A program made the translations under genes and the position numbers. DNA of 9,242 bases from an uncultured Collinsella sp. (lineage in GTDB: Bacteria > Actinomycetota > Coriobacteriia > Coriobacteriales > Coriobacteriaceae): NCBI GenBank assembly GCA_900545075.1, contig UQXT01000080.1, positions 1 to 9,242 of the forward strand. The letters are read 5' to 3'. Under the pieces are notes generated by a model. It was not told the DNA's origin and ran no database searches. It saw only the letters and a program-made list of their open reading frames with translations. Below, in pieces: positions 1 to 7,022 of this stretch (position 1 is the stretch's first letter; each line of letters begins with the position of its first letter).

Positions 1-617
1 ATCGGCAGCACCTGATAGGCCATGCGAGGACCAAGGTCACGGGCCTGGTTCATGGCGAAGCCGGTGATGCCGCCCATGCCCATGCCAACAGCCCAAACGA
101 TCAGACCGACGCAGATAGCGAGCATCAGGACGTTCTCGCCAGCACGGTTAGCAGCAGCAAGGATGGCGCTGATGAACACAAAGGTGCAGATAGCCTCGCA
201 GAAGAAATTACGGGCATAGTTCGTACCCTCGGTGGTGGGGTTGGTCGAGAAGATGTTGCGCTGAGCAATGGGATCGATGACACCATCGGAAGCCTTGAAC
301 TCATCGGCATACATCAACCATGCGATCACGGCACCCGCAAAGCCGCCGAGCATATCGGCAATCATGAAGGGGATGCAGCTGCTCCACGGCACCAGACCGA
401 CGATGCACTGGGCAAGCACCATAGCCGGGTTCATGCACACGGCGCCACCAAAGACAAACAGGCAGACCGAAATGCCAAAAGACCAAGTGGTGATGGCAAA
501 CATATGGCCGGAGCCCTGATACTTGGTACCCTTAAGCACGGTATCGCAGTGCACGCCCACGCCAAAGATGATCATGAGGGCCGTTGCGCCGAATTCGCAG
601 AGGAGTTTGGTAAGCAT
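1..617 (-). CDS. larD: MIP-family channel (aquaglyceroporin), LarD-like lactate/glycerol facilitator, 3' end outside window
   Basis: This is an integral membrane channel of the MIP/aquaporin family; 205 codons are visible and the C-terminus lies beyond position 1. The first half carries CMNPAMVLAQ with a canonical NPA box at residues 63-65. The second half carries GFAMNQARDLGPR, where the second NPA box reads NQA (190-192) and is followed by the selectivity-filter arginine R193. Hydrophobic segments fall near residues 8-22, 40-58, 84-103, 139-155 and 165-183. The start at 617 is preceded by AAGG four bases upstream. It follows larA after 49 bp on the same strand. In Lactobacillus plantarum the lar operon encodes LarD, a MIP channel for lactic acid, so context and the recalled similarity of the N-terminus point to lactate transport; plain glycerol facilitation (GlpF) remains possible. 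Confidence 0.85.
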   Translation of the reverse strand, partial: MLTKLLCEFGATALMIIFGVGVHCDTVLKGTKYQGSGHMFAITTWSFGISVCLFVFGGAVCMNPAMVLAQCIVGLVPWSSCIPFMIADMLGGFAGAVIAWLMYADEFKASDGVIDPIAQRNIFSTNPTTEGTNYARNFFCEAICTFVFISAILAAANRAGENVLMLAICVGLIVWAVGMGMGGITGFAMNQARDLGPRMAYQVLP

Positions 618-642
618 AAAACCTTATCTTTCTTGTCGGTTA

Positions 643-657
643 TAAACGATTCGTTTA
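643..657. promoter_or_regulatory. 15-bp perfect palindrome in the larA-larD gap
   Basis: TAAACGATTCGTTTA has 7-bp arms around a single central T. It sits between the larA stop codon and the Shine-Dalgarno sequence of the channel gene. It could be an operator half-site pair or a small mRNA hairpin tuning expression between the two cistrons. No U-tract follows on the minus strand, so it is not an obvious terminator. Function is unknown. Confidence 0.35.
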
Positions 658-666
658 GGCCGCGTA

Positions 667-1944
667 CTAGTGCTGTGCGACGACAACGCCCAGGCCATCG
701 GGAATGACGGCCACCTTGGCATCGGCACCCTTCATCTCAAAGGCGAGCTTGAGCGCCTCATCGAGGGTGTTGACCGGCGTCATGTGCATATCCTTGATCA
801 TCTGGTGATCGCACAGGTCGGTGACCATGATCACAGGGTGATGCGCCAGGATGCGGGCAAAGATCTGGCTCGTCCACTGGTCGGGCAGGGTCTCGTCCTT
901 AGGACGGTCGATGCAGGCACGCTCAAACTCCGCCGGATCGTTGTCGGCGATGTTGTGATAGAAGCCCTCGCCACCGTGACCGTCGGCACAGCCGGCGACG
1001 TCGATGATTACGCCGCCCTCGGGAAGCGTAGCCTCGGCAGAGCACATGCCCTTCACGGCCTGATAGATGTTCTGGTCGAGCGGGTAGCCGCCGTTGGTGG
1101 TAATGGCAATCTCGCACTCGACGGGCTCAACGCCGGCAAGGCTCTTCACGAACTCGCAGCCAGCCTCGTGCGCCTTGTGGATGTCGCCGGCAAAGGAGCC
1201 GATGACCTCGTGCTTGCCGTTGAGCACCACGTTGAGCACAAAGGCAAGGTGAGCCATCTCGGCAGCGGCAAACATGTCCTCGCTCACGTGGTTGTGGCAC
1301 AGGTTGCCGGCACGCGAATGGGAATCGTTCACAAACTGACCGTTGTGGTTGTACATGATGGTCTTGTAACTGGCGATGCCAGGCAGGACGGACTTGCGGC
1401 TACCAGAGAAACCGGCAAAGAAGTGCGGCTCAATAAAGCCCTCGGCAAGCAGCAGATCGCAATCGGCAGCAATCTTGTTGATGATGCACTCGCCGCCAGA
1501 AGGCAGGGTGCCGATCTTTTTCATCATGCTGTCATCGGTCGCGACGTGCATAACGATTTCCTCGTTGGCAACGATCTCCTCGCCGTACTTATTGACGAGT
1601 TCCTCATGCGTCGACGGACGATGCATACCCGTAGCAACCAAAATGCGCACGCGAGCCTCGGGCGCAGCGGAATGGATGTGATGCAGCAGAATAGGCATCG
1701 TCACACGCGAGGGAACGGGACGCGTATGGTCGGAGCTAATGATGACGATATCCTTCTTGCCAGCACAAAGCTCCTCGAGCGACGGCGAGCCATAAGGGTT
1801 GGCAAGCGACTCCTCTACCAGCTCTTCCTGCGATTTCGTGGTCTTAAACTCGTTTTGATGACCTTCCATCACACCCGCGAAGTTCTTATCCTCGAGCTCC
1901 AGATGCAACGTCTTGTGGTCAAACGGCAGTTCACATTCAAACAA
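667..1944 (-). CDS. larA: Nickel-dependent lactate racemase LarA
   Basis: A cytoplasmic enzyme that interconverts D- and L-lactate using a nickel-pincer nucleotide (NPN) cofactor. Its 425 residues match the usual family length. Known functional residues of L. plantarum LarA appear at the same numbers here: SSDHTRP with D72 and R75, the metal-site and catalytic histidines H108 (ATGMHR) and H174 (EPHFFAG), the NPN-anchoring lysine K184 (GSRKSVLPG), H200, and Q295/K298 (YQAVKG). The start is TTG with AGAGGG about nine bases upstream; this start gives the register that matches LarA numbering. The channel gene follows after 49 bp, so the two are probably co-transcribed. No larB, larC or larE gene for cofactor synthesis is present, so they must be elsewhere if the enzyme is active. 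No catalytic residue is missing. No convincing promoter was found in the 120 bp upstream. Confidence 0.96.
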   Translation of the reverse strand: MFECELPFDHKTLHLELEDKNFAGVMEGHQNEFKTTKSQEELVEESLANPYGSPSLEELCAGKKDIVIISSDHTRPVPSRVTMPILLHHIHSAAPEARVRILVATGMHRPSTHEELVNKYGEEIVANEEIVMHVATDDSMMKKIGTLPSGGECIINKIAADCDLLLAEGFIEPHFFAGFSGSRKSVLPGIASYKTIMYNHNGQFVNDSHSRAGNLCHNHVSEDMFAAAEMAHLAFVLNVVLNGKHEVIGSFAGDIHKAHEAGCEFVKSLAGVEPVECEIAITTNGGYPLDQNIYQAVKGMCSAEATLPEGGVIIDVAGCADGHGGEGFYHNIADNDPAEFERACIDRPKDETLPDQWTSQIFARILAHHPVIMVTDLCDHQMIKDMHMTPVNTLDEALKLAFEMKGADAKVAVIPDGLGVVVAQH

Positions 1945-2064
1945 TGACGAGCGCCCTCTTCCTTTTCAACTGACACACTAGATAAACCGTTGGAAGGATA
2001 CGCCGCTCACCGAAAAACACCACCGTCCACCGACCCATTAACACAACGTTCATATTTGACCCAC

Positions 2065-2101
2065 AACAAAACGGCCGCGACCCCAAACGGGACCGCGGCC
2101 G
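2065..2101 (-). terminator. Intrinsic terminator-like hairpin downstream of ppc, upstream of larA
   Basis: Read on the minus strand, the arms (2094-2101 and 2072-2079) form an 8-bp GC stem, CGGCCGCG with CGCGGCCG. It continues through two G-U wobble pairs and three C-G pairs to a GUUU loop, 13 pairs in all. TTTTGTTGTGG follows the stem. The two non-Watson-Crick positions pair only in minus-strand RNA, which supports that direction. It probably ends transcription from ppc or its long 3' region before larA. Confidence 0.7.
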
Positions 2102-2213
2102 CTACAGTCGTAAGGCGAGAAGCGCCAAATGCGCCACCGGGATAGACCCCATCCAAAACGCGCGAAGCGCACCTAATTCTCTCCAGCCCCAATCCCAGAA
2201 GACCGAGGACGAA
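2102..2213. other. Non-coding stretch between terminator hairpin and large inverted repeat
   Basis: No reading frame here looks like a protein: the minus-strand frames are short, and a third of each lies in the neighbouring inverted repeat. On the minus strand there are several small stems, including one with a GCGC/GCGC core and TTC loop, GGAT/ATCC, and GGCG/CGCC. It may be the 3' untranslated region of ppc or part of a structured RNA or intergenic repeat unit that ends at the terminator hairpin. I recognise no named RNA family. Confidence 0.35.
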
Positions 2214-2340
2214 GGGACCCGTCGGGTTTCCCTCTGAATGCATTCCGCAGCACGAAGCCCCCTTATCCGCAGCTCCGAAGGAGCAGGATAAGGGGGCTTC
2301 AAGTGCGAGGACGCATTCAGAGGGAAACCCGACGGGTCCC
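2214..2340. repeat. 127-bp inverted repeat with long arms (giant hairpin)
   Basis: Outer arms 2214-2241 and 2313-2340 are 28-bp perfect reverse complements. Inner arms 2254-2268 and 2286-2300 are 15-bp perfect. A tip of GCTCC-GAA-GGAGC lies at 2272-2284. Between the outer and inner arms, 2250-2253 with 2303-2306 and 2244-2246 with 2309-2311 also pair, leaving small internal loops; about 55 base pairs are formed in total. It begins 23 bp after the ppc stop codon. No U-tract follows on either strand, so it is not a standard intrinsic terminator. No target-site duplication is visible. It could be a REP/MITE-like intergenic element or a highly structured 3' UTR that protects mRNA. Confidence 0.9.
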
Positions 2341-2363
2341 GGTGAGAGCCACAGGGCTATCGA

Positions 2364-5189
2364 TTACCCCGTGTTCTGCAATCCTGCCGAGACGCCGGTC
2401 ACAGTCGAAAGAATCAGGCTCATGTACTCGGCCTTCTTCTCCTCGGTCATCTCGTCCTGGTTCATACGCACCTCGCGAAGGGCGCGGACCTGGGCGATGG
2501 ACAGGGCGTCGACGTAGGGGTTGCGCACGCGAACGGCACAGCCAAGCACACGGCGGCGCTGCAGCGGCCACTCGTCACCGACGATGGCAAGGACCCACTT
2601 ACGAGTGAGCTGCATCTCGGTGAAGACCTTCTCGGATAGATCCTGGCGATCGCCCAGGTGCAGATACATCTTGGCGATGCGCTGGTCAGTCTTGGCGATC
2701 GACATCTCGATGTTGTCGATAAAGGTGCGGAAGAACGGCCACTCCTGGTAGGCAGCCTTAAGCTGGTCCAGATCGCCAAACTGCTCGCAGGCGGTGCCCA
2801 GGCCGTACCAAGCGGCCAGGTTAATGCGTGCCTGGCTCCAGCTGAAGATCCACGGAATGGTACGCAGGTCATCGAGCGACTTGGCGCCCAGACCGCGCTT
2901 GGCGGGACGCGAGCCGATCGGCAGCAGACCGACCTCGGTCAGCGGCGTCACGGTCGAGAACCACGGTGTAAAGTCCTCGGTGTTCAGCAGGTCCAGATAG
3001 CGTTCGTGGCTTGCGGTGTTGAGCTTCTCGGCCATATCCCAGAACTTCTGCGTGGTCTCGGTGTTGGTCTTCTCGACACTCGGGGCCGACTGCAAAAGCG
3101 TTGCGGCAGCAACGGACTCAACATGGCGCTGAGCCAGCGTGCGGTTGCCGTAACGGGCAAAGATGACCTCGCCCTGCTCGGTGAGCTTAAAGAAGCAGTT
3201 GACCGAACCCTTGGGCTGCGCCAGCACGGCCTTATTGGCCGGGCCGCCACCACGGCCCACGGCACCGCCGCGACCGTGCATGAGCACCAGGTCGATATCG
3301 TTCTTCTCGGCCCACTTGGCGATGCGCTCCTGCGCGGAGTGCAGCGCGAGCATGGCCGTGGTAGGACCGGCGTCCTTGGAGGAGTCGGAATAGCCCAGCA
3401 TGACCTCCATGCGGCGGTTGGTCTGGGCAAGGCGCTTTTGCACCACGGGCAGCGTAAGCATCTGGTCGAGCACGTCGACGCAGCCCTCGAGGTCCTCGAG
3501 CTGCTCGAACAGCGGGATCACGTCGAGCTCGGGGACATCCTCCTCGTGTGCAAAGGACAGGTGGGCAAGCTCAAAGACGTCGGCCACATGCTGGGCGCTC
3601 TTGGTGAACGAGATGATGTAGCGGTGCGCCATCTTCTTGCCGTAGCGCTTTTGGATGGAGCCGATAGCGCGGAAGGTATCGATGACCTCGCGCGTCATGG
3701 GCTGCAGGTCGCCATGGATACCGTTCTCGTGGATATCCTTAAGGGCGCGGGCATGCACCACGGAGTGCTGACGGAACTCCATCTCGACCATATGGAAGCC
3801 GAAGGACTCGACCTGCCAGATGATGGTTTGGACCGGGCCGTAGGCAGCACGGACGGCACCGCAGGCGGCCAGCGAACGCTGGACGACGCGCAGGTCATCC
3901 AGGAACTCGTCGGCGCTGTGGTACATGGTGTCGGTGATACGACGGACGGTGGCGTTCAGGCGGTCGGCCATGACGAGCATGACGGCGCGATGCGGCTCGT
4001 GCTCAGAGATCAGCTCGGCGCGGGCCGTGTAACGAGGGCTCATCTCGACCTGATGGTTCCACAGGTTAATGAGCTCGGCCGACGGCTTGCTGTAGGTAGC
4101 CTCGAGCGTGAGGTTGCGGCCGATGTGGCGGCACTTGTCCTCGAGCTTGAGCACCATGTGCGTAAAGTACTTGGCGGCGACCTCACGGCTCACCTTGGCG
4201 GTGACGTTGGGGTTACCGTCGCGGTCGGAACCGATCCAGCTGCCGGGATGGAAGAACGCCGGGCACAGCGGCGGCACAGTACCGGCCTTGTCGCCCAGCA
4301 CCCAATCGTCAAAACGACGATAGATAACGGGGATAACGTCGAACAGCGTGTTATCGAAGATGTCGATGATGGTATCGGCTTCCTCGACCGGCGTGGGCTT
4401 CTTGAGCGCGATGGGACTCGTACGCACCAGGGCGTCGATCTCCTGCAGCATATGGCGCTCGTTCTCCACCAGGTCGGAGCCGCCCAGACGCGGACGCTCC
4501 TCCAGCAGGTTGGAGATACGGCGGATCTTGCCCTCGACGGCCTTACGACGGGCCTCGGTGGGATGTGCGGTAAAGACAGGGTGGAACTCGAGCTTGTCGA
4601 GCAGCTCGTTGGCACCCTCGACACCCAGCTCATTCACCAGCTGGTGATAGGCAACGGTAAGCTCGTTGGCAGGATCGACCTCGGTATCGGTCGACGCACC
4701 GGCCTCGCGCTCGCGCAGCTGCGCCACACGGTAGTTCTCCTCCGACAGGTTTGCCAGATGGAAAAAGCTCGTAAAGGCGCGAACGATGACCTGCTGCTTA
4801 TCGAGCGGCAGGCTGTCGATCAAATCGACGACCTCACGAAATGCCACGGCAGTGGGCTCGTCGGCGGTGGGCACGCCCTGCTCGTCGACGGCTTCGTCGG
4901 CAGCGCAGGTACCGGGGTTGCCGGCATTGACCACAATCTCGGCTGTCAAAATCTTGTCGAACAGGTCCGCGATCTCGGGATCATACTCGCTAAGCACACG
5001 GCGCTCCAGGCGCAAGAACAGCGCCAGATTGTCGCGCAGCTCCTCGGGGATCTCGATCTCGGCGAGACGCTCCCTGGACTCGGCATTCGAGCCGATTCGG
5101 TTAACGAGGCGGTTGACCACGGCAGCGACGCGCGCCGCGGCTTCGGGTACAGACTGGTTGCTTAGGTTCTCAGCCACGTTTCCTCCCAT
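2364..5189 (-). CDS. ppc: Phosphoenolpyruvate carboxylase
   Basis: Cytoplasmic anaplerotic enzyme that carboxylates PEP with bicarbonate to oxaloacetate. At 941 residues it is in the bacterial range (E. coli 883). Diagnostic blocks in order: FTAHPTEARRK (206-216) with catalytic H209, GSDRDGNP (320-327), LGYSDSSKDAG (598-608), the PEP/bicarbonate loop HGRGGAVGRGGGP (638-650), GSRPAKRG (759-766), and the C-terminal QNTG. Residues matching the E. coli aspartate-inhibition site appear kept: R640, K833, R889 and N939, so feedback inhibition is plausible. Extra length is mainly an acidic insertion near residues 90-115. The start is uncertain: at ATG 5189 the GGAGG lies only one base away, while GTG at 5177 (codon 5) has GGAGG four bases upstream. 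The gene has its own -10 box and stands alone. Confidence 0.97.
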   Translation of the reverse strand: MGGNVAENLSNQSVPEAAARVAAVVNRLVNRIGSNAESRERLAEIEIPEELRDNLALFLRLERRVLSEYDPEIADLFDKILTAEIVVNAGNPGTCAADEAVDEQGVPTADEPTAVAFREVVDLIDSLPLDKQQVIVRAFTSFFHLANLSEENYRVAQLREREAGASTDTEVDPANELTVAYHQLVNELGVEGANELLDKLEFHPVFTAHPTEARRKAVEGKIRRISNLLEERPRLGGSDLVENERHMLQEIDALVRTSPIALKKPTPVEEADTIIDIFDNTLFDVIPVIYRRFDDWVLGDKAGTVPPLCPAFFHPGSWIGSDRDGNPNVTAKVSREVAAKYFTHMVLKLEDKCRHIGRNLTLEATYSKPSAELINLWNHQVEMSPRYTARAELISEHEPHRAVMLVMADRLNATVRRITDTMYHSADEFLDDLRVVQRSLAACGAVRAAYGPVQTIIWQVESFGFHMVEMEFRQHSVVHARALKDIHENGIHGDLQPMTREVIDTFRAIGSIQKRYGKKMAHRYIISFTKSAQHVADVFELAHLSFAHEEDVPELDVIPLFEQLEDLEGCVDVLDQMLTLPVVQKRLAQTNRRMEVMLGYSDSSKDAGPTTAMLALHSAQERIAKWAEKNDIDLVLMHGRGGAVGRGGGPANKAVLAQPKGSVNCFFKLTEQGEVIFARYGNRTLAQRHVESVAAATLLQSAPSVEKTNTETTQKFWDMAEKLNTASHERYLDLLNTEDFTPWFSTVTPLTEVGLLPIGSRPAKRGLGAKSLDDLRTIPWIFSWSQARINLAAWYGLGTACEQFGDLDQLKAAYQEWPFFRTFIDNIEMSIAKTDQRIAKMYLHLGDRQDLSEKVFTEMQLTRKWVLAIVGDEWPLQRRRVLGCAVRVRNPYVDALSIAQVRALREVRMNQDEMTEEKKAEYMSLILSTVTGVSAGLQNTG

Positions 5190-5221
5190 TCCTCCTTCTA
5201 TGCACGTAACATGCGGTATTC

Positions 5222-5227
5222 ATTATA
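5222..5227 (-). promoter_or_regulatory. ppc promoter, -10 box
   Basis: TATAAT is read on the minus strand 32 bases before the ATG at 5189, implying a leader of roughly 25 bases. The -35 region is weak: TGTCGA at about 18-bp spacing is the best candidate. A weak -35 beside an inverted repeat suggests an activator-dependent or otherwise regulated promoter, but this is inference. Confidence 0.6.
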
Positions 5228-5237
5228 GGCGTTTGAG

Positions 5238-5281
5238 AAATACTTTCGACACTGATTGCGCTTTACCACACAAAAGTATTT
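5238..5281. promoter_or_regulatory. Inverted repeat over the ppc promoter upstream region
   Basis: AAATACTTT (5238-5246) and AAAGTATTT (5273-5281) are perfect 9-bp reverse complements separated by 26 bp. The first arm lies in the spacer/-35 area just upstream of the -10 box. It may be a pair of regulator binding sites. The region is AT-rich, so chance is a real alternative. Confidence 0.3.
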
Positions 5282-5435
5282 TCTGCATTGCAAGGGTTTT
5301 TGCCCCAAATGGTCGTATTTCTCGGTGGGCGGCATATGCAAGCGAGGGCATTCCGCATAAATGCGAAACACCCCCGTAACAATAGCTCGTCGCGAGCGGG
5401 ACATGTTAGCGGGTCCGCAGCTCAAAAATCATACG

Positions 5436-6749
5436 CTACAGACGCTCGCGAACCGCCTCGACGACGTTGGCCAGATCGACGAGAACCTCGTCATGGCTCT
5501 GCATGTCGCGCACCTTGACCTTGCCGGCGGCAAGCTCGTCGCCGCCCAGGACCAGGATGAGCTTGGCGCCTACCTTATCGGCCTGCTTAAACTGGGCCTT
5601 GAGCGAACGGCCCTGATAGTCGGCCTCGGTCACAATCCCTGCGGCGCGAAGCTGCTGCGTAATGGTAAAGACGTTCTGACGCAATTACTTGCCGGCGTTG
5701 GCAACGTAGACGCACGGGACCTCCTCGGCACCCAGGTCGCTGCCAAAGGCCTGCAGGGCCAGCAGGGCGCGCTCAAAACCGACGGCGAAGCCGACGCCTG
5801 CCGTGGGCTTGCCGCCCTCGAGCTCGACCAGGCCGTCATAGCGACCGCCGCCACCGATGGAGCCGACACCGGCACCGGGAGCCTCGACCTCAAAGACGGT
5901 ACGGGCGTAGTAGTCCAGGCCGCGCACCAGGGTGGGATCCTCGACATACTCGATACCGGCGGCATCCAGATAGCGCTTGACTTGCTCGTAGTGCTCGCGG
6001 CACTCATCGCACAGGTTGTCGCCCATCAGCGGGGCGTCGGCCATGATCTCGCGGCAGTGGTCGTTCTTGCAGTCGAAGGCACGCAGCGGGTTGAGCTCGG
6101 CGCGCTCGCGGCACTCATCGCACATCTCGTCTGCGTGATCGAGGATAAACTGCTTGACCTGCTCGCGATAGGCCGGACGGCACTGGGCATCGCCCATCGA
6201 GTTAATGAGCAGACGGAGCTTGGACAGGTCGAAGCCCAGGCGCTTGTAGAACTCCATAAGCATGATGATGCACTCGGCGTCGGCAGCCGGATCGGGAGCG
6301 CCGAGCCACTCGATGCCCACCTGGTGGAACTGGCGCAGGCGGCCCTTCTGGGGACGCTCGCCGCGGAACATAGCCTCGGCGTAGTAAGCCTTAAACGGCG
6401 TGGAGCCCTGGGGCACCAGATTGTTCTCGACGACAGCGCGCACCACGCCGGCCGTGCCCTCGGGGCGAAGCGCCAGGCGCTGCTTGGGCTTGAGTTTGGT
6501 GTCGGTGCCCTCGGTAAAGACGCGCTCCAGGTTGGCACCGCTGAACACGCGGAACATTTCCTTGCGCACGACGTCGGTCGACTGGCCGATACCGTGGACA
6601 AACACGTCAACCTGCTCGATCGCGGGCGTCTCGATGGGTTTAAAACCAAACGGCTCGAACACGCCGGCCGCAATCTGCTGCATCTTTTGCCAGGCGCGCA
6701 TCTCGGCGCCGATAAGGTCGCGGGTTCCCTCCGCCTTCTGTGCCTGCAT
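5436..6749 (-). pseudogene. hisS: Histidyl-tRNA synthetase gene interrupted by an in-frame TAA
   Basis: Class II synthetase charging tRNA-His. ATG 6749 is preferred over the in-frame TTG at 6755 because AAGGTG lies seven bases before it. The first 354 codons hold the full catalytic core: LRPEGTA (94-100), motif 2 FRGERPQKGRLRQFHQ (128-143), a four-cysteine insertion with two CDEC pairs plus DCK and C, RGLDYYARTVFE, GGGGRYDG (299-306) and motif 3 GVGFAVGFERAL (318-329). Codon 355 is TAA (5685-5687). The same frame then continues for 82 codons (LRQNVFTITQQLRAAGIV onward) to TAG at 5436 with normal anticodon-binding-domain sequence. The family normally reads GKELRQ here, so a single GAA-to-TAA change explains it. 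The stop falls inside the Rossmann-like domain, after its first strand. No ribosome binding site precedes the second part. Whether it is mutation, sequencing error or readthrough is undecided. Confidence 0.9.
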
Positions 6750-6791
6750 GGGCAAACACCTTTCTTTTGTATCGCGTCATAGGTAGTGGAC

Positions 6792-6797
6792 ATTATA
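6792..6797 (-). promoter_or_regulatory. hisS promoter, -10 box
   Basis: A consensus TATAAT read on the minus strand lies 42 bases upstream of the hisS ATG, implying a leader of about 35 bases. This is too short for a T-box riboswitch, and none is seen. The matching -35 position falls in the GC-rich arm of the adjacent hairpin and is a poor match to consensus. Confidence 0.6.
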
Positions 6798-6814
6798 CGG
6801 CACAAAGCAGCAAC

Positions 6815-6866
6815 GCGGCGGCGCGTCTGACCGAACGAGGGCTCGTTCGGCCAGACGCGCCGCCGC
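6815..6866 (-). repeat. Long hairpin upstream of hisS (25-bp arms, 2-bp loop)
   Basis: Arms 6815-6839 and 6842-6866 are reverse complements with one exception: A6830 opposite C6851. In minus-strand RNA this is a U-G wobble, so the stem is uninterrupted only when transcribed leftward. It is very GC-rich (GCGGCGGCGCGTCTG at the base). The bases after it on the minus strand are TTGCTGCTTTG, not a clean U-tract. It may stop or insulate transcription coming from the MFS remnant side before the hisS promoter. Confidence 0.8.
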
Positions 6867-6873
6867 TGTTTGT

Positions 6874-6935
6874 GATCCCTTTTCCTCCGTCCCCTTCGAA
6901 TCACGTGATCTGTTGGGGACGGAGGAAAAGGGATC
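6874..6935. repeat. Perfect 21-bp inverted repeat with palindromic loop
   Basis: Arms 6874-6894 (GATCCCTTTTCCTCCGTCCC plus C) and 6915-6935 are perfect reverse complements. The 20-base loop contains a self-complementary ATCACGTGAT (6900-6909). It lies seven bases from the preceding hairpin and next to the truncated MFS gene. The purine/pyrimidine asymmetry of the arms and the palindrome in the loop look like a dispersed intergenic repeat. No U-tract or transposase is seen. Confidence 0.85.
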
Positions 6936-7022
6936 GTCCTTTGGCCTGCGGCGACCTTGGAAACCGAATGATGGTACGAGCATCCATTCGGCTTCCAGGG
7001 CAGCCACAGACAGAACGGAGCG
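6936..7022. other. Non-coding junction between inverted repeat and MFS remnant
   Basis: The MFS frame stays open through this stretch but the translated sequence no longer resembles a membrane protein (arginine-rich, no hydrophobic segment). A small inverted repeat, CCGAATG (6964-6970) with CATTCGG (6985-6991), is present. The stretch probably marks the deletion or insertion junction that removed most of the transporter gene. Confidence 0.45.

Noticed and set aside
670..1947. 425-codon plus-strand frame exactly opposite larA
   Set aside because: It is the mirror of larA; it stays open because larA avoids codons whose complements are stops. The translation has no domain-like sequence, while the minus strand is unmistakable LarA.
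2007..2302. Short minus-strand frames between ppc and larA
   Set aside because: They are built from the inverted repeat and the terminator stem, have no convincing ribosome binding site, and overlap each other in different frames.
2214..2340. Intrinsic terminator at the giant inverted repeat
   Set aside because: No T-rich tract follows the stem on either strand; the terminator-like hairpin at 2065-2101 is a better candidate.
2658..5165. 835-codon plus-strand frame opposite ppc
   Set aside because: Antisense shadow of a GC-rich gene with strong codon bias; the product is a low-complexity run without recognisable motifs.
5685..5687. Recoding of the hisS stop as selenocysteine or pyrrolysine
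   Set aside because: The codon is TAA, not TGA or TAG, and the family has Glu there, so recoding is not the simple explanation.
6749..6815. T-box riboswitch in the hisS leader
   Set aside because: The leader after the -10 box is only about 35 bases and lacks the T-box stems and conserved bulge.
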